From Moritella marina ATCC 15381 (lineage in GTDB: Bacteria; Pseudomonadota; Gammaproteobacteria; Enterobacterales; Moritellaceae): 64,000 nt of DNA. Where the stretch lies: contig NZ_CP044399.1 in the NCBI RefSeq assembly GCF_008931805.1, forward strand, positions 2,542,001-2,606,000. The letters run 5' to 3'. Positions 43,776 through 55,054 of the stretch are shown here, in pieces (the first letter of the stretch is position 1; every line of letters begins with the position of its first letter). A program made the position numbers and the translations under genes. The notes below the pieces were generated by a model, which saw nothing but the letters and a program-made list of their open reading frames with translations, was not told the origin of the DNA and ran no database searches.

Positions 43776-44534
43776 CTGCTTAACACGCTCTGATTTCGGA
43801 TTATCGAATAATGCTTTTGGATCGCCCTGCTCTTCAATCTGGCCTTCGTGTAAAAAGATAACCTTAGTTGATACATCCCGTGCAAATGCCATTTCATGGG
43901 TAACCACTAACATAGTACGACCTTCTTCAGCCAGACTTTGCATTACACGTAATACTTCACCGACGAGTTCAGGATCTAACGCTGAAGTCGGTTCATCAAA
44001 TAACAATACTTCCGGTTCAACCGCTAGTGCACGGGCGATCGCAACACGTTGTTTTTGCCCACCAGATAGCTGACTTGGGTAATAGTCCTTTCTTTCCCAC
44101 AAATCAACTTTCTTGAGATATTGTTCTGCACTCGCCAATGCATCACTGCGCGAGAGCCCTAAAACATGAATTGGTGCTTCAATCACATTTTCAATGACCG
44201 TCATGTGCGACCATAAATTGAAGCCCTGAAACACCATTGCTAAACGCGAGCGAATACGCTGAACTTGCTTTTTATTCGCTATATTAGGGTTACCGTCACG
44301 ATCCGTCATCATCTCGATTAATTCGCCATTAACCGAGATATCACCCGACGTTGGCATTTCTAACAAATTAATACAGCGTAGGAATGTACTTTTACCCGAT
44401 CCCGAAGAACCGATAATTGAGATCACATCGCCCTTATTCGCAGTCAGGTCGATACCTTTTAAGACTTCATTGTCACCAAATGATTTATGTAAATTCTTGA
44501 TGTCTAATGTGGGACTGCTACTCATTCTATTCAT
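43755..44534 (-). CDS. Polar amino acid ABC transporter ATPase (HisP/ArtP/AotP type)
   Basis: 259 residues. Walker [10 protein letters not shown] near 38-46, Q loop [13 protein letters not shown], signature [15 protein letters not shown], Walker [22 protein letters not shown] loop [12 protein letters not shown]. The insert [26 protein letters not shown] is characteristic of HisP-like subunits. First gene of the operon ATPase - binding protein - two permeases. The 3' end is duplicated twice downstream of the stop codon. Confidence 0.93.
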   Translation of the reverse strand: MNRMSSSPTLDIKNLHKSFGDNEVLKGIDLTANKGDVISIIGSSGSGKSTFLRCINLLEMPTSGDISVNGELIEMMTDRDGNPNIANKKQVQRIRSRLAMVFQGFNLWSHMTVIENVIEAPIHVLGLSRSDALASAEQYLKKVDLWERKDYYPSQLSGGQKQRVAIARALAVEPEVLLFDEPTSALDPELVGEVLRVMQSLAEEGRTMLVVTHEMAFARDVSTKVIFLHEGQIEEQGDPKALFDNPKSERVKQFLAPKY

Positions 44535-44944
44535 CCTAAATACGCTTTATAACAATATAAGACATGTGCAATGCTTAAATTCAAACTATCATTAAAGACT
44601 GCAACATAAAAACAACAGTTAACATAACAAATTAGCAATTCAGATAACATAAAACGACTTGAATTTAGTCATTAACTCCATGCTAAAGACAAGATAAGGT
44701 CTTATATTCCAGGTAGAATAAAAACACAGGATTTAACGTTGACAATAGATAACACCAGCTAGCACCCCTATATTGGTATTTATGAGGCTTTAAATTTACT
44801 TACATAGTTTATTAAACTTTTGTTTTATATTTAAAATAAAGTTTACAAGATCGCATCAATACTGTAATTAAGTTACACCCAGTAAGGGGTAATAAGTTTA
44901 AGATTGATTATTTTCGTAATAAAAAAACACAAAACAACCTATAT

Positions 44945-44993
44945 TTGATCTAGATCACTTTATAAATACCACTAGTTAGGTAATAATGTGCGT
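44945..44993 (+). promoter_or_regulatory. Class II FNR-dependent promoter of focA-pflB
   Basis: TTGATCTAGATCAC (44945-44958) matches the FNR box TTGATnnnnATCAA at 9 of 10 bases. A -10 element TAATAA is at 44981-44986, so the start would be near 44993, exactly 41.5 bases from the centre of the FNR box. This sits in the 482-base gene-free region 44535-45016; the rest is AT-rich, holds the divergent promoter of the ABC operon and shows nothing else I can name. Confidence 0.75.
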
Positions 44994-45016
44994 AGGTTAT
45001 TTATTGAGACTAAACA

Positions 45017-45868
45017 ATGAAAACAGTAAGCCCATTTGATGCCATTCTACCAGCTGAACTGCTAATTAAAGCAGAATCTGTCGGTGTAGCAAAAGCAACT
45101 AAAGCACCTAAACAAGCCTTCATGCTTGCTATCACAGCTGGTGTATTTATCTCCATCGCATTTGCCTTCTATACTACAGTAACCACAGGCACAACCGATG
45201 TTGCTTACGGTTTAAAAAAATTCCTAGGTGGATTTGCTTTTAGTCTTGGCCTATTACTTGTCGTTGTTTGCGGCGGTGAACTTTTTACCAGTTCAATCCT
45301 GACTATTATTGCCCGCGCTAACAACAAGATCACCACCCTGCAATTAGCAAAGAATTGGGCCGTTGTTTACGCTGGAAATTTTGTTGGTTGTATCTTCTTT
45401 GTCTTGCTCATGTTTTTAGCCAAACAGCACCTCGTTGCTGACGGTGCTTGGGGTATCAATGCCATGAAGATTGCTCAACACAAATTACATCACACCTTTA
45501 TTCAAGCTGTTACACTCGGCATCCTTGCCAACCTACTTGTTTGTCTTGGTGTATGGATGAGTTTCGCAGCGCGCTCCATTACTGACAAGTTTATTGCCGT
45601 GGCATTACCTGTCAGCATGTTCGTTGCATCAGGTTACGAACACAGTATTGCTAACATGTTTATGATCCCACTCGGGTATGTTATTGCGAACTTTTCTGGC
45701 CCAGAGTTTTGGCTAGCAACTGGCGCTAACCCAGCAGATTTTACCGATTTAACATTATCTCACTTTGTATTTAATAACCTTATACCGGTCACCATTGGTA
45801 ACATTATTGGTGGTGGCGTATTAGTTGGCCTCACTTACTGGGCTATCTACTGTAAAAAAGAATCTTAA
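45017..45868 (+). CDS. focA: Formate channel FocA
   Basis: 283-residue FNT-family pentameric channel that exports or re-imports the formate made by PflB. SPFDAILPAELLIKAESVGVAKATK at the N terminus is the gating helix region; GGFAFSLGLLLVVVCGGELFTSS and LGVWMSFAARSITDK, then PVSMFVASGYEHSIANMFMIP include the pore Thr/His landmarks. Followed by pflB after 72 bases, the classic anaerobic operon. Confidence 0.96.
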   Translation: MKTVSPFDAILPAELLIKAESVGVAKATKAPKQAFMLAITAGVFISIAFAFYTTVTTGTTDVAYGLKKFLGGFAFSLGLLLVVVCGGELFTSSILTIIARANNKITTLQLAKNWAVVYAGNFVGCIFFVLLMFLAKQHLVADGAWGINAMKIAQHKLHHTFIQAVTLGILANLLVCLGVWMSFAARSITDKFIAVALPVSMFVASGYEHSIANMFMIPLGYVIANFSGPEFWLATGANPADFTDLTLSHFVFNNLIPVTIGNIIGGGVLVGLTYWAIYCKKES

Positions 45869-45940
45869 TATCTGTTGTTAACAACGGATAACAAACTTTG
45901 AAATTACATTTTTTAGAATATTAATAGATTAGGTGTACTT

Positions 45941-48220
45941 ATGACTGAACAAACAATATTTGATCAAGCTTGGAAAGGTTTCACTACTGGTGAATGGACA
46001 AACGAAGTTAACTTACGTGACTTCATCCAGAAGAACTACACTGAGTTTACTGGTGATGAATCTTTCCTAGCTGATGCAACTAAAGCAACAGATACGCTTT
46101 GGAAGAATGTCATGGAAGGTATCAAAATCGAGAACAGCACACATGCGCCACTTGATTTTGATACTGCAGTACCATCAACAATTACTTCTCATGCCGCTGG
46201 TTACATCGATCAAGGTTTAGAAACAATTGTTGGTCTACAAACTGAGAAACCATTAAAGCGTGCGATTATCGCTAATGGCGGTATCCGTATGGTTGAAGGT
46301 TCTTGTAAAGCTTATGGTAAAGAACTAGACGCAACAACGAAGAAAATCTTCTCTGAATACCGTAAAACACACAACCAAGGTGTATTTGACGTTTATACAA
46401 GCGACATCATGAAATGCCGTAAGTCAGGTATCTTAACAGGTTTACCTGATGCATATGGTCGTGGCCGTATCATTGGTGATTACCGTCGCGTTGCTGTATA
46501 CGGCATCGACTTCCTAATGAAAGACAAATTTGCACAACAAAAATCATTAGAAGCAAAGTTCTACTCAGGTGAAGATCTAGAAGCAACAATGCGTTTACGT
46601 GAAGAAATTTCAGAACAGTATCGTGCGCTAAACGACATCAAAACGATGGCAGCAACTTACGGTTTCGACATTTCTGGCCCAGCGACAAACGCAAAAGAAG
46701 CAATCCAGTGGACTTACTTCGGCTACCTAGCTGCTGTTAAATCACAAAATGGCGCAGCAATGAGCTTTGGCCGTGTAACTACGTTCCTAGATGTTTACAT
46801 CGAACGTGATTTACAAGCAGGCATCATTACTGAAACTGACGCTCAAGAAATGATTGACCACCTAGTAATGAAGCTACGTATGGTACGTTTCTTACGTACT
46901 CCTGAATACGATGAGTTATTCTCTGGTGACCCAATCTGGGCTACAGAAACTATCGCAGGTATGGGTACAGACGGTCGTTCATTAGTCACTAAATCATCAT
47001 TCCGTGTACTACACACACAGTACACTATGGGTCCTTCACCAGAGCCAAACATCACTGTATTGTGGGCTGAAAACTTACCATTAAACTTCAAACGCTATTG
47101 TGCGAAAGTATCAATTGATACTTCATCAATCCAGTACGAAAATGATGATTTAATGCGTACCGATTTCGACAATGATGACTATGCAATTGCTTGTTGTGTA
47201 TCACCAATGATTGTTGGTAAACAAATGCAGTTCTTCGGCGCTCGTAGTAACCTTGCTAAAGCATTGCTATATACAATCAATGGCGGCGTAGATGAAAAAC
47301 TAAAAGTACAAATTGGTCCAGTTGTAGACAAGATCACAGATGATGTTCTTGATTACGAAGACGTAGCTGCACGTTTAGACAAAATGATGGATTGGTTAGC
47401 AACAACATATGTTACTGCACTTAACTCTATTCACTATTCACACGACAAATACTCGTATGAAGCATCACTAATGGCATTACATGACCGTGACGTAGAACGT
47501 ACAATGGCATGTGGTATCGCGGGTCTATCTGTTACAGCTGATTCACTTTCTGCAATCAAGTACGCGAAAGTTAAACCAATTCGTGATGAGAATGGTATTG
47601 CTACTGATTTTGAAATCGAAGGCGATTACCCTAAATTTGGTAACAACGATACACGTGTAGATGATATCGCTTGTAGCCTTGTTGAAACCTTCATGAAGAA
47701 AGTTGCTAGTCACAAAATGTACCGTGATGCGAAACCAACACAGTCTGTACTAACCATTACATCAAACGTTGTATACGGTAAGAAAACCGGTACTACACCA
47801 GATGGCCGTCAAGCAGGCGCACCATTCGCACCGGGCGCAAACCCAATGCATGGTCGTGATGAGAAAGGCGCTATCGCAGCCCTAACATCAGTTGCAAAAC
47901 TACCGTTTGAATACGCAAAAGATGGTATCTCTTATACTTTCTCTATCGTACCAAACGCACTAGGTAAAACTGACGATATTCGTCGAACTAACCTTGCTGG
48001 TTTAATGGATGGTTACTTCAAGCACAGCAGTGTAATTGAAGGTGGTCAGCACTTAAACGTAAATGTGATGGATCGTTCAATGTTACTTGACGCTGTTAAG
48101 CACCCTGAAAAATACCCACAACTGACCATTCGAGTGTCTGGTTACGCGGTACGTTTCAACTCGCTAACACCTGAGCAACAGCAAGACGTAATTACACGTA
48201 CATTCCAACAATCATTCTAA
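45941..48220 (+). CDS. pflB: Pyruvate formate-lyase (formate C-acetyltransferase)
   Basis: 759 residues. Converts pyruvate and CoA to acetyl-CoA and formate by a glycyl-radical mechanism. The catalytic pair Cys418-Cys419 lies in [10 protein letters not shown] and the radical Gly734 in [10 protein letters not shown], the same numbering as in E. coli. [16 protein letters not shown] and [21 protein letters not shown] are conserved. Codon use is strongly biased toward preferred codons, which suggests high expression. Activated by the downstream pflA product. Confidence 0.98.
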   Translation: MTEQTIFDQAWKGFTTGEWTNEVNLRDFIQKNYTEFTGDESFLADATKATDTLWKNVMEGIKIENSTHAPLDFDTAVPSTITSHAAGYIDQGLETIVGLQTEKPLKRAIIANGGIRMVEGSCKAYGKELDATTKKIFSEYRKTHNQGVFDVYTSDIMKCRKSGILTGLPDAYGRGRIIGDYRRVAVYGIDFLMKDKFAQQKSLEAKFYSGEDLEATMRLREEISEQYRALNDIKTMAATYGFDISGPATNAKEAIQWTYFGYLAAVKSQNGAAMSFGRVTTFLDVYIERDLQAGIITETDAQEMIDHLVMKLRMVRFLRTPEYDELFSGDPIWATETIAGMGTDGRSLVTKSSFRVLHTQYTMGPSPEPNITVLWAENLPLNFKRYCAKVSIDTSSIQYENDDLMRTDFDNDDYAIACCVSPMIVGKQMQFFGARSNLAKALLYTINGGVDEKLKVQIGPVVDKITDDVLDYEDVAARLDKMMDWLATTYVTALNSIHYSHDKYSYEASLMALHDRDVERTMACGIAGLSVTADSLSAIKYAKVKPIRDENGIATDFEIEGDYPKFGNNDTRVDDIACSLVETFMKKVASHKMYRDAKPTQSVLTITSNVVYGKKTGTTPDGRQAGAPFAPGANPMHGRDEKGAIAALTSVAKLPFEYAKDGISYTFSIVPNALGKTDDIRRTNLAGLMDGYFKHSSVIEGGQHLNVNVMDRSMLLDAVKHPEKYPQLTIRVSGYAVRFNSLTPEQQQDVITRTFQQSF

Positions 48221-48276
48221 GAGTGTCGGAATCGTAGGATAAAACGACTTAAGTTGTTTTAATCCTACCAATAAAG

Positions 48277-48304
48277 AAAAGCCTTACACATGTAAGGCTT
48301 TTGT
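48277..48304 (+). terminator. Terminator after pflB
   Basis: AAAAGCCTTAC and GTAAGGCTTTT pair around a short loop and lead into a T run. It would separate the highly expressed pflB mRNA from pflA. Confidence 0.85.
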
Positions 48305-48361
48305 ATTTATAATCGCTTTTACATTTATAATAGTCATATAGCCCTATCGTTTGGAGATATT

Positions 48362-49138
48362 ATGTCGCTTATTAAGCCTATTGATTCTACCGAGTTGTGT
48401 AGCACAGTCGGACGCATTCATTCTACCGAATCTTTTGGCTCCGTAGATGGACCTGGTATTCGTTACATCGTTTTCATGCAAGGCTGCTTAATGCGTTGCC
48501 TCTATTGTCACAATCGTGACTCATGGGATTTACATTCAGGTAAAGAAATCACCGTTGATGAATTAATGCGTGAACTGGTTTCATACAAGGCATTTATGCT
48601 CGCTACCGGTGGTGGTGTCACCGCATCAGGCGGTGAAGCAATGCTCCAACCTGAATTTGTCCGTGATTTTTTCACCGCTGCGCAAGCTGAAGGGGTTAAC
48701 ACTTGTTTAGATACCAACGGCTATATTCGTAAATACAGCGATGTGATTGATGAAGTGCTCGATGTCAGTGATTTAGTCATGCTCGATATAAAACAAATGA
48801 ACGACAAGATCCATCAAGAGCTCGCTGGCGTCAGTAATAAACGCACCCTTGAATTTGCCGAGTACTTAGCCAAGCGCGATCAAAAAACATGGATCCGCTA
48901 TGTTGTCGTCCCAGGTTTTACCGATGATGATGCTTCCGCACATGCATTAGGCAAATTTATTCAGCACATGAATAATATTGAAAAAGTAGAATTACTGCCT
49001 TATCACGAATTAGGCTTGCATAAATGGAAAACAATGGGCTTTGATTACCCACTCGACGGTGTGCCGCCACCAAGCAAAGGCACCATGGACCGCATTCAAG
49101 CTATCTTATTAGAATATAAAGATAATGTAATTTATTAA
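48362..49138 (+). CDS. pflA: Pyruvate formate-lyase-activating enzyme
   Basis: 258-residue radical SAM enzyme that makes the PflB glycyl radical. The CxxxCxxC cluster motif is at Cys42, Cys46 and Cys49 ([17 protein letters not shown]). [22 protein letters not shown] precedes it and [17 protein letters not shown] follows, with SAM-binding Gly-rich residues. The N terminus is about 13 residues longer than in E. coli. GGAG lies 6 bases before the ATG. Confidence 0.96.
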   Translation: MSLIKPIDSTELCSTVGRIHSTESFGSVDGPGIRYIVFMQGCLMRCLYCHNRDSWDLHSGKEITVDELMRELVSYKAFMLATGGGVTASGGEAMLQPEFVRDFFTAAQAEGVNTCLDTNGYIRKYSDVIDEVLDVSDLVMLDIKQMNDKIHQELAGVSNKRTLEFAEYLAKRDQKTWIRYVVVPGFTDDDASAHALGKFIQHMNNIEKVELLPYHELGLHKWKTMGFDYPLDGVPPPSKGTMDRIQAILLEYKDNVIY

Positions 49139-49161
49139 TCGTCCAAACAGAATTCTATTTC

Positions 49162-49198
49162 AAACCGATCCTAGCTCTATGCTATGATCGGTTTTTTG
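49162..49198 (+). terminator. Rho-independent terminator after pflA
   Basis: AAACCGATC and GATCGGTTT pair around a 15-base loop, followed by TTTTG. It lies 24 bases after the stop. Confidence 0.85.
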
Positions 49199-49240
49199 TT
49201 TTAGCCTTTTTGCTAATCGCCATCAGAATAATGAGATCAC

Positions 49241-50074
49241 ATGAACAACCTTTGCCCTACCTACCTTTGCCCTATCTGCGCGGGTCCGCTATCCTTGCAC
49301 GATAAAAGTCTCGCTTGCGAGCAACGCCATCAATTTGATCTCGCAAAAGAAGGTTACGTAAACTTACTGCCGGTACAAAACAAAAAATCGAAAAATCCAG
49401 GTGATAACAAAGAAATGATGCAAGCGCGTCGAGAATTTCTTGACCAAGGCTTCTATCAATCACTGTCAGACAAGGTCAATAGCATTGCTCAGCAAGCTCT
49501 AACCGCTGTCAGCGCACCGAATGTCCTCGACCTAGGCTGTGGCGAAGGCTATTACACCCATCGCTTAGCGCAAGTCATATCAAATACAGAGCCACAAATT
49601 GCCGGCTTAGATATTTCTAAATCAGCGATCCGTTATGCTGCAAAACGCTATAAAAGCATCAACTTTTGTGTGGCAAGTGCATACGCGACCCCCTTTGCTG
49701 ATGCCAGCCAAGATTTAGTCACACGTATTTATGCACCATCACAAGATGCCGAACTAGCGCGCATTATCAAAATTGACGGTTACTTAATCACAGTAACCCC
49801 TGCTGCCGAGCATTTGTTTGAATTAAAACAGAAGATTTATCAAACGCCAGAAAAGCACGATATGACAATTGAAGAGATTGCAGGATTTACCCTCGTTGAA
49901 CAACAACGTTTAACAGATGTGATCACTCTGACGCAAGCTAAAGACAGCAAGAACTTATTAGAAATGACGCCGCTTGCGTGGAAAATGAACGATGAACAAA
50001 AAGCAGTACTCTATGCCGCAGACCTAACCCTTACGTTAGACTTTCACATTACCTTGTATAAACGTACGGCATAA
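49241..50074 (+). CDS. rlmA: 23S rRNA (guanine-N1) methyltransferase RlmA
   Basis: 277 residues. Zinc site Cys10, Cys13, Cys26, His30 (LCPICAG...ACEQRHQFD), then EGYVNLLPVQNKKSKNPGDNKEM, a distinctive RlmA stretch. The SAM-binding Rossmann fold has VLDLGCGEGYYTHRL and GLDISKSAIRYAAKR. Modifies the N1 of G745 in 23S rRNA. Single gene between two terminators. Confidence 0.95.
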   Translation: MNNLCPTYLCPICAGPLSLHDKSLACEQRHQFDLAKEGYVNLLPVQNKKSKNPGDNKEMMQARREFLDQGFYQSLSDKVNSIAQQALTAVSAPNVLDLGCGEGYYTHRLAQVISNTEPQIAGLDISKSAIRYAAKRYKSINFCVASAYATPFADASQDLVTRIYAPSQDAELARIIKIDGYLITVTPAAEHLFELKQKIYQTPEKHDMTIEEIAGFTLVEQQRLTDVITLTQAKDSKNLLEMTPLAWKMNDEQKAVLYAADLTLTLDFHITLYKRTA

Positions 50075-50113
50075 CGGTTCTATTTCATTGAATGAACACC
50101 TCGTTTTACAGAT

Positions 50114-50150
50114 AAAAAAATACCGATATTAACGATAATATCGGTATTTA
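50114..50150. terminator. Bidirectional terminator between rlmA and yfbV
   Basis: TACCGATATT and AATATCGGTA are exact reverse complements around a 6-base loop. Seven T residues follow on the minus strand and a shorter T run on the plus strand. Confidence 0.85.
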
Positions 50151-50197
50151 ATTTAGGCTATCAGCAAGGCTAGCCATAATATCTATAAGGCAATACC

Positions 50198-50641
50198 TTA
50201 TTTTGCCATAAAGGCTTTGTCCATACGTTTAAATGCACTTTCTAAAATATCAGCCAATTCACTGTAATGTGGATTTTTTGCTGCAGGCTCTAGTTCATAA
50301 CCTTGCGTCACTAATCCTTGATATAACTCTCGATACCAAGTAGCAAGTGAAACAGGTAATAACTCGCTCGAGCGTTTACCTAACCAATACAAGCCTTGCA
50401 TCGGTAAAGTAATCAATAATAATGCAATCGCAATACTTGCAGGTAATTGTTGCATGTCCCCATAAAGGTACTGCATCATCACCGTTAAAATAGCGAGTGG
50501 CGGCATTGTCTTAAAGCCAAGCTGAGTCGCAGCAATAATTCTATTTTCAGGAAAAAGGGCTGCCAATTCTTTTTTCATTGGCCAGCGCGCCATATAATGT
50601 TGACCTTTATAAAGCGTATCTTTAAACACACCCATCAGCAT
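50198..50641 (-). CDS. yfbV: YfbV (DUF412), terminus macrodomain insulation protein family
   Basis: 147 residues with two transmembrane helices (ILTVMMQYLYG region and ASIAIALLLITLPMQGLYWLG) and conserved DTLYKGQHYMARWPMKKELAALFPENR at the N terminus. In E. coli YfbV limits the Ter macrodomain from spreading. It is adjacent and divergent to ackA, the conserved arrangement. Translation may begin at MLM (50641) or at the second Met two codons later. Confidence 0.93.
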   Translation of the reverse strand: MLMGVFKDTLYKGQHYMARWPMKKELAALFPENRIIAATQLGFKTMPPLAILTVMMQYLYGDMQQLPASIAIALLLITLPMQGLYWLGKRSSELLPVSLATWYRELYQGLVTQGYELEPAAKNPHYSELADILESAFKRMDKAFMAK

Positions 50642-50974
50642 CCTCCCATAAAAAGATAAGTTTTCTATAATTCAAACCATACACTATGTCGTGGTACAGG
50701 TAAAATAGTATATGAATGTCACGTTAATGGTTTAGATCAACTTTATTACAAATATACTTTGAGATATCGTCCCATTGCAAGTAAACTATGAGGCAGTTAA
50801 CACTTTAAGGGAAAATGTGAGTGATACAACTCACAGTTTTAACAAGTCGTCATTTTTTAAGATGGATATTTAGTAACGAACATTCGTCGTATCAACTACG
50901 ACATCGTACGTAAAAATGACAGTGTCAGCCAATTTGCTAAGCACAGACAATCTCTCTGCTTTAATAAAGATACG

Positions 50975-51000
50975 ATACCAGAGCGAAAATCGCTAGGTAT
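50975..51000 (+). promoter_or_regulatory. Leader hairpin in the 404-base yfbV-ackA spacer
   Basis: ATACC-AG-AGCGA and TCGCT-A-GGTAT fold into an almost continuous stem with an AAA loop, 45 bases before the ackA start. The spacer 50642-51045 also has small stems GTGAGT/ACTCAC (near 50818-50835) and GTCGTA/TACGAC (near 50887-50903), and an FNR-like half site (GATCAA near 50736). It presumably contains the ackA promoter, but I cannot fix its elements. Confidence 0.4.
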
Positions 51001-51045
51001 TGTTATCAGTTATTTTATTGATTATTTCATAATAGGTTTTTACGC

Positions 51046-52239
51046 ATGAATAAACTCGTTCTAGTTCTAAACTGTGGTAGCTCTTCTCTTAAATTTGCAG
51101 TTCTTGATTCAGTATCAGGTGATGAAAAATTATCTGGTCTTGCTGAATGCTTTAATTTAGAAAACGCACGCATCAAGTGGAAACTTGACGGCAATAAAGG
51201 CACAGCCGATCTAGGCGCAGGCGCTTCACATAAAGAAGCTGTAGCATACATCGTAAATAACATTCTTAAAGACCAAAAAGAAATGAGCGACGCTATCGTA
51301 GCGATCGGTCATCGTGTTGTACACGGCGGCGAAAAATTCACTTCATCAGTAATCATTGATGATGCAGTAATGCAAGGCATCGAAGACTGTGCAACATTAG
51401 CACCGCTTCATAACCCAGCTCACCTTATCGGTATCCGTGCTGCACAAGCTGCATTCCCAACACTGCCACAAGTTGCTGTATTTGATACTGCGTTCCACCA
51501 GTCTATGCCTGAAAAAGCATACCTATACGCATTACCGTACAAACTATACCGCGAAAATGGCGTACGTCGCTACGGTATGCACGGTACTAGCCACCTATTC
51601 ATTGGCCGTGAAGCAGCAGCACTTCTAGGTCAAAAAGTTGAAGAAACTAACATCATCAACTGTCACCTAGGTAACGGCGCATCTGTTTGTGCAATTAAAG
51701 ATGGTAAATCAGTAGACACAAGCATGGGTATGACTCCGCTTGAAGGTCTAGTAATGGGTACACGTAGTGGTGATATTGATCCAAGCATCATCAACCACCT
51801 AGTTACACAATGTAACTACACGCTTGCAGAAGTGAACAGCATGCTAAACAACGAAAGTGGTTTACTAGGTGTGTCTGAAATTTCTAGCGATTGCCGTGCT
51901 ATCGAAGATGGCCATGCAGAAGGTCAAGTTGGCGCAGTACGCGCAATGGAACTTTCTTGCTACCGTCTAGCTAAATACATCGCTTCATACGCAGCAGCTT
52001 TAGGCCGTATCGACGCTATCGTATTTACTGGTGGTATCGGTGAGAACTCTGACGTTATCCGTTCAATCGTTCTTAACCAACTTTCTATCTTCGGTATCGA
52101 AGTAGATGAAACTGCAAACACAGCTGCACGTTTCGGCAGTGAAGGTACAATCACTACAGCAAACAGTAAAATTAAAGCTATGGTTATCTCTACTAATGAA
52201 GAATTAGTTATTGCACAAGACGCAGTAAACTTAATCTAA
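51046..52239 (+). CDS. ackA: Acetate kinase
   Basis: 397 residues of the ASKHA fold. [15 protein letters not shown] (phosphate 1), [31 protein letters not shown] with the catalytic Asp, [13 protein letters not shown] and [12 protein letters not shown] (adenosine site). With Pta it converts acetyl-CoA to acetate and ATP, the outlet for PflB acetyl-CoA. The ATG has AGG at a somewhat long distance. Strong codon bias indicates high expression. Followed by pta after 90 bases that include an attenuator-like hairpin. Confidence 0.98.
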   Translation: MNKLVLVLNCGSSSLKFAVLDSVSGDEKLSGLAECFNLENARIKWKLDGNKGTADLGAGASHKEAVAYIVNNILKDQKEMSDAIVAIGHRVVHGGEKFTSSVIIDDAVMQGIEDCATLAPLHNPAHLIGIRAAQAAFPTLPQVAVFDTAFHQSMPEKAYLYALPYKLYRENGVRRYGMHGTSHLFIGREAAALLGQKVEETNIINCHLGNGASVCAIKDGKSVDTSMGMTPLEGLVMGTRSGDIDPSIINHLVTQCNYTLAEVNSMLNNESGLLGVSEISSDCRAIEDGHAEGQVGAVRAMELSCYRLAKYIASYAAALGRIDAIVFTGGIGENSDVIRSIVLNQLSIFGIEVDETANTAARFGSEGTITTANSKIKAMVISTNEELVIAQDAVNLI

Positions 52240-52274
52240 TTAGCTAGTTAACTTAACTAAGTTTAACTTTTATA

Positions 52275-52303
52275 AGAAAGGTGTCATCGCACCTTTCTTT
52301 CTT
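52275..52303 (+). terminator. Hairpin with T-rich tail in the ackA-pta spacer
   Basis: GAAAGGTG and CACCTTTC pair around a 6-base loop, followed by TTTCTT. It could reduce readthrough into pta. Confidence 0.65.
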
Positions 52304-52329
52304 CTCAATCCCAATATAAGGGGACGCTA

Positions 52330-54474
52330 GTGGCTCGCACTATAATGCTTATCCCAGTTGGCGTAGGCGTAGGCGTAACTTCTGTTAGTCTAGGTATGGT
52401 TCGTGCGTTTGAACGCAACGGCCTAAACGTTAACTTTTTCAAACCAGTTGCTCAACCTCGCCAAGGCGAAAAAGGTCCAGAGCTTTCAACTGAAATTATC
52501 CGTCAAGGAACGAATGCATCACCTGCAACACCGTTCACTTTATCACACGCTGAAAAATTAATCGGTGCTGGTAAAACTGACGTACTTCTTGAAGATATCG
52601 TTGAACGTTTCGAATCACACATGGTTGATGCTGAAATCGTTGTTGTTGAAGGTCTAGTACCAACATCAAAACAACCATTTGCTAACGATGTTAACTACAA
52701 CATCGCTAAAGCACTTGACGCTGAAATGGTATTTGTGACTAACCCTGGCACAGATTCTTCAGAGCAACTTAAAGATCGTTTAGAGATCGCTTGTTCTAAT
52801 TTCGGCGGCAGCAAAAACAAAAACATCATTGGTTGTGTGATCAACAAAGTTGGCGCACCACTTGATGAAGCTGGCCGTAGCCGTCCAGATCTTGCTGAAA
52901 TGTTTGAAGCAAACACAGGTAATGCTAGCCATAACCTAGAAGTGCTACAAGTATTTGGCAAAAGCCCAATGCCTATCCTGGGTTGTATCCCATGGAGCGC
53001 TGAGCTAATTGCACCACGTGCAAAAGATCTCGCTAAACACTTAAATGCTGAAATCCTAAACGAAGGCGAAATCGAAGAACGTCGTCTAGTGGGTATCACT
53101 TTCTGTGCACGTTCTATCCCGAACATGCTTGAGCACTTCCGTCCAGGTGGCTTATTAGTTACTTCTGGCGATCGTGCTGACGTGATTGTTGCTGCATGTC
53201 TTGCTGCAATGAACGGCGTTAAAGTTGGCGCATTACTATTAACTGGTGATGCTCGTCCAGACGAAAGTGTATTAAAACTTTGTCAACAAGCGATGGCAAC
53301 AGGTTTACCAATCATGTTAACGCCAACAAACACTTGGCAGACAGCATTAACGCTTCAAAACTTCAATCTTGATATCCCTGCAGATGACAAACAGCGCATC
53401 GAAGCGGTTCAAGAATACATCGCAAGTCATATCGACAAGCAATGGATTGAAACGTTAACAGTTGGTACACAGCGTACTCGTCGTCTATCCCCGCCTGCAT
53501 TCCGTTACCAGTTAACAGAATTAGCACGTCAAGCGAAGAAACGTGTTGTTCTTCCTGAAGGTGAAGAACCACGTACAATTGAAGCGGCTAACATTTGTGC
53601 TGAACGCGGTATCGCGATCCCAGTACTTGTGGGTAACCCTGCTGAAATTAAACGTGTTGCAGAAAGCCAAGGTATCGTGCTTTGTGACGGTGTTGAAATC
53701 GTAGATCCAGTAACATGTCGTGAAAAATATGTTGCGCCTATGGTTGAACTACGTAAAGCGAAAGGCCTGACTGAAGTCGTAGCACGTGAACAACTAGAAG
53801 ATAGTGTTGTTCTTGCGACTATGATGTTAGAACAAGCTGAAGTTGATGGTCTTGTATCTGGTGCCGTTCACACGACAGCAAACACAATCCGTCCAGCACT
53901 ACAGTTGATCAAAACGGCACCGGGTTCAAACCTAGTGTCGTCGATCTTCTTCATGTTGCTACCAGATCAAGTATTAGTGTACGGTGATTGTGCAATTAAC
54001 CCAGATCCAAATGCTGACCAACTAGCTGATATCGCAATTCAATCTGCTGATTCTGCTAAAGCGTTCGGTATTGAACCTCGCGTTGCGATGATCTCTTACT
54101 CAACTGGTTCATCAGGCCAAGGTAGTGATGTAGAAAAAGTACGCGAAGCAACTAAACTTGCACAAGAACGTCGCCCAGATCTAATCATCGACGGTCCATT
54201 ACAGTACGATGCTGCTATTATGGAAAATGTTGCAAAAAGTAAAGCGCCAAACAGCCCTGTTGCTGGTAAAGCGACTGTATTTGTATTCCCAGATCTTAAT
54301 ACTGGTAACACAACTTACAAAGCGGTACAGCGTTCTGCAAACCTAATCTCTATTGGTCCAATGCTGCAAGGCATGCGTAAACCAGTAAATGATTTATCAC
54401 GTGGCGCATTAGTAGACGATATCGTTTACACAATCGCGCTAACAGCAATTCAAGCTAAGCAATTAAGCAACTAG
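52330..54474 (+). CDS. pta: Phosphate acetyltransferase
   Basis: 714 residues, the long three-domain enterobacterial type: N-terminal BioD-like P-loop-related domain (about 1-230, [20 protein letters not shown]), a DRTGG domain (about 230-370), and the catalytic PTA_PTB domain (about 390-710; [63 protein letters not shown]). Starts with GTG at 52330, preceded by AAGGGGA. Makes acetyl phosphate from acetyl-CoA for AckA. Confidence 0.98.
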   Translation: MARTIMLIPVGVGVGVTSVSLGMVRAFERNGLNVNFFKPVAQPRQGEKGPELSTEIIRQGTNASPATPFTLSHAEKLIGAGKTDVLLEDIVERFESHMVDAEIVVVEGLVPTSKQPFANDVNYNIAKALDAEMVFVTNPGTDSSEQLKDRLEIACSNFGGSKNKNIIGCVINKVGAPLDEAGRSRPDLAEMFEANTGNASHNLEVLQVFGKSPMPILGCIPWSAELIAPRAKDLAKHLNAEILNEGEIEERRLVGITFCARSIPNMLEHFRPGGLLVTSGDRADVIVAACLAAMNGVKVGALLLTGDARPDESVLKLCQQAMATGLPIMLTPTNTWQTALTLQNFNLDIPADDKQRIEAVQEYIASHIDKQWIETLTVGTQRTRRLSPPAFRYQLTELARQAKKRVVLPEGEEPRTIEAANICAERGIAIPVLVGNPAEIKRVAESQGIVLCDGVEIVDPVTCREKYVAPMVELRKAKGLTEVVAREQLEDSVVLATMMLEQAEVDGLVSGAVHTTANTIRPALQLIKTAPGSNLVSSIFFMLLPDQVLVYGDCAINPDPNADQLADIAIQSADSAKAFGIEPRVAMISYSTGSSGQGSDVEKVREATKLAQERRPDLIIDGPLQYDAAIMENVAKSKAPNSPVAGKATVFVFPDLNTGNTTYKAVQRSANLISIGPMLQGMRKPVNDLSRGALVDDIVYTIALTAIQAKQLSN

Positions 54475-54499
54475 TTTGAAAATCTGTTAAACGTGTATT

Positions 54500-54526
54500 A
54501 AGGCTTCCCTCGGGAAGCCTTTTTTG
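54500..54526 (+). terminator. Rho-independent terminator after pta
   Basis: AAGGCTTCC and GGGAAGCCTT pair around a 2-3 base loop and are followed by TTTTTG. Confidence 0.9.
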
Positions 54527-54886
54527 TACCCATTCATATTTTAGGCTATTCCTCATTAATTAACTCACAATTAATATATGGTATAGCGTTTCTTTACCCA
54601 AGATTTTGATACTTATCTTCCTCACATCGACATTGATTTACATACGCTGTCTACAATAACGCTCAGGGCGATTAACCCTAAATATTCAACCCTTGTATAT
54701 CAAATCTAAAAGAGCCCGCTGCAGCGTCCTATGAGGCTATTTTATATAACAAAAACAACTAAATTATTCAGTCTTTAGTCGTATTTAATTTCTAATTTTT
54801 TCTTGATTTTTCATGAAATATAAATGCAACGAAGTAAAATCATTTTAATACAACAACTTACAGATTCACCATAAGTTAACACACAT

Positions 54887-54913
54887 GGTTATCCACAGAA
54901 TCTGTGGATAACC
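54887..54913. promoter_or_regulatory. 27-bp palindrome made of two facing consensus DnaA boxes
   Basis: GGTTATCCACAGA-A-TCTGTGGATAACC has perfect 13-bp arms. Each arm contains the consensus DnaA box TTATCCACA (54889-54897 plus strand, 54903-54911 minus strand). It lies in the gene-free stretch 54527-55177, which is very AT-rich (especially 54760-54860) and has no GATC sites that I can find. Confidence 0.75.
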
Positions 54914-54992
54914 CAACAAAAAAGTCAATTATTAACAAAACGATTAGGGTATATAACTAATTTAGTCCACAACACGTGTTTAATGCTTAAAG

Positions 54993-55001
54993 TTATACAC
55001 A
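54993..55001 (+). promoter_or_regulatory. DnaA box TTATACACA
   Basis: Matches the relaxed DnaA consensus TTWTNCACA. It is 80 bases from the DnaA palindrome at 54887. Confidence 0.5.
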
Positions 55002-55045
55002 CGCTAAATACAACTAAGCGTGTATATACATAAATAATACTAACC

Positions 55046-55054
55046 TGTGTATAA
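55046..55054 (-). promoter_or_regulatory. DnaA box TTATACACA (minus strand)
   Basis: TGTGTATAA on the plus strand, the reverse complement of the box at 54993. Fourth DnaA-type box within 166 bases. Confidence 0.5.
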
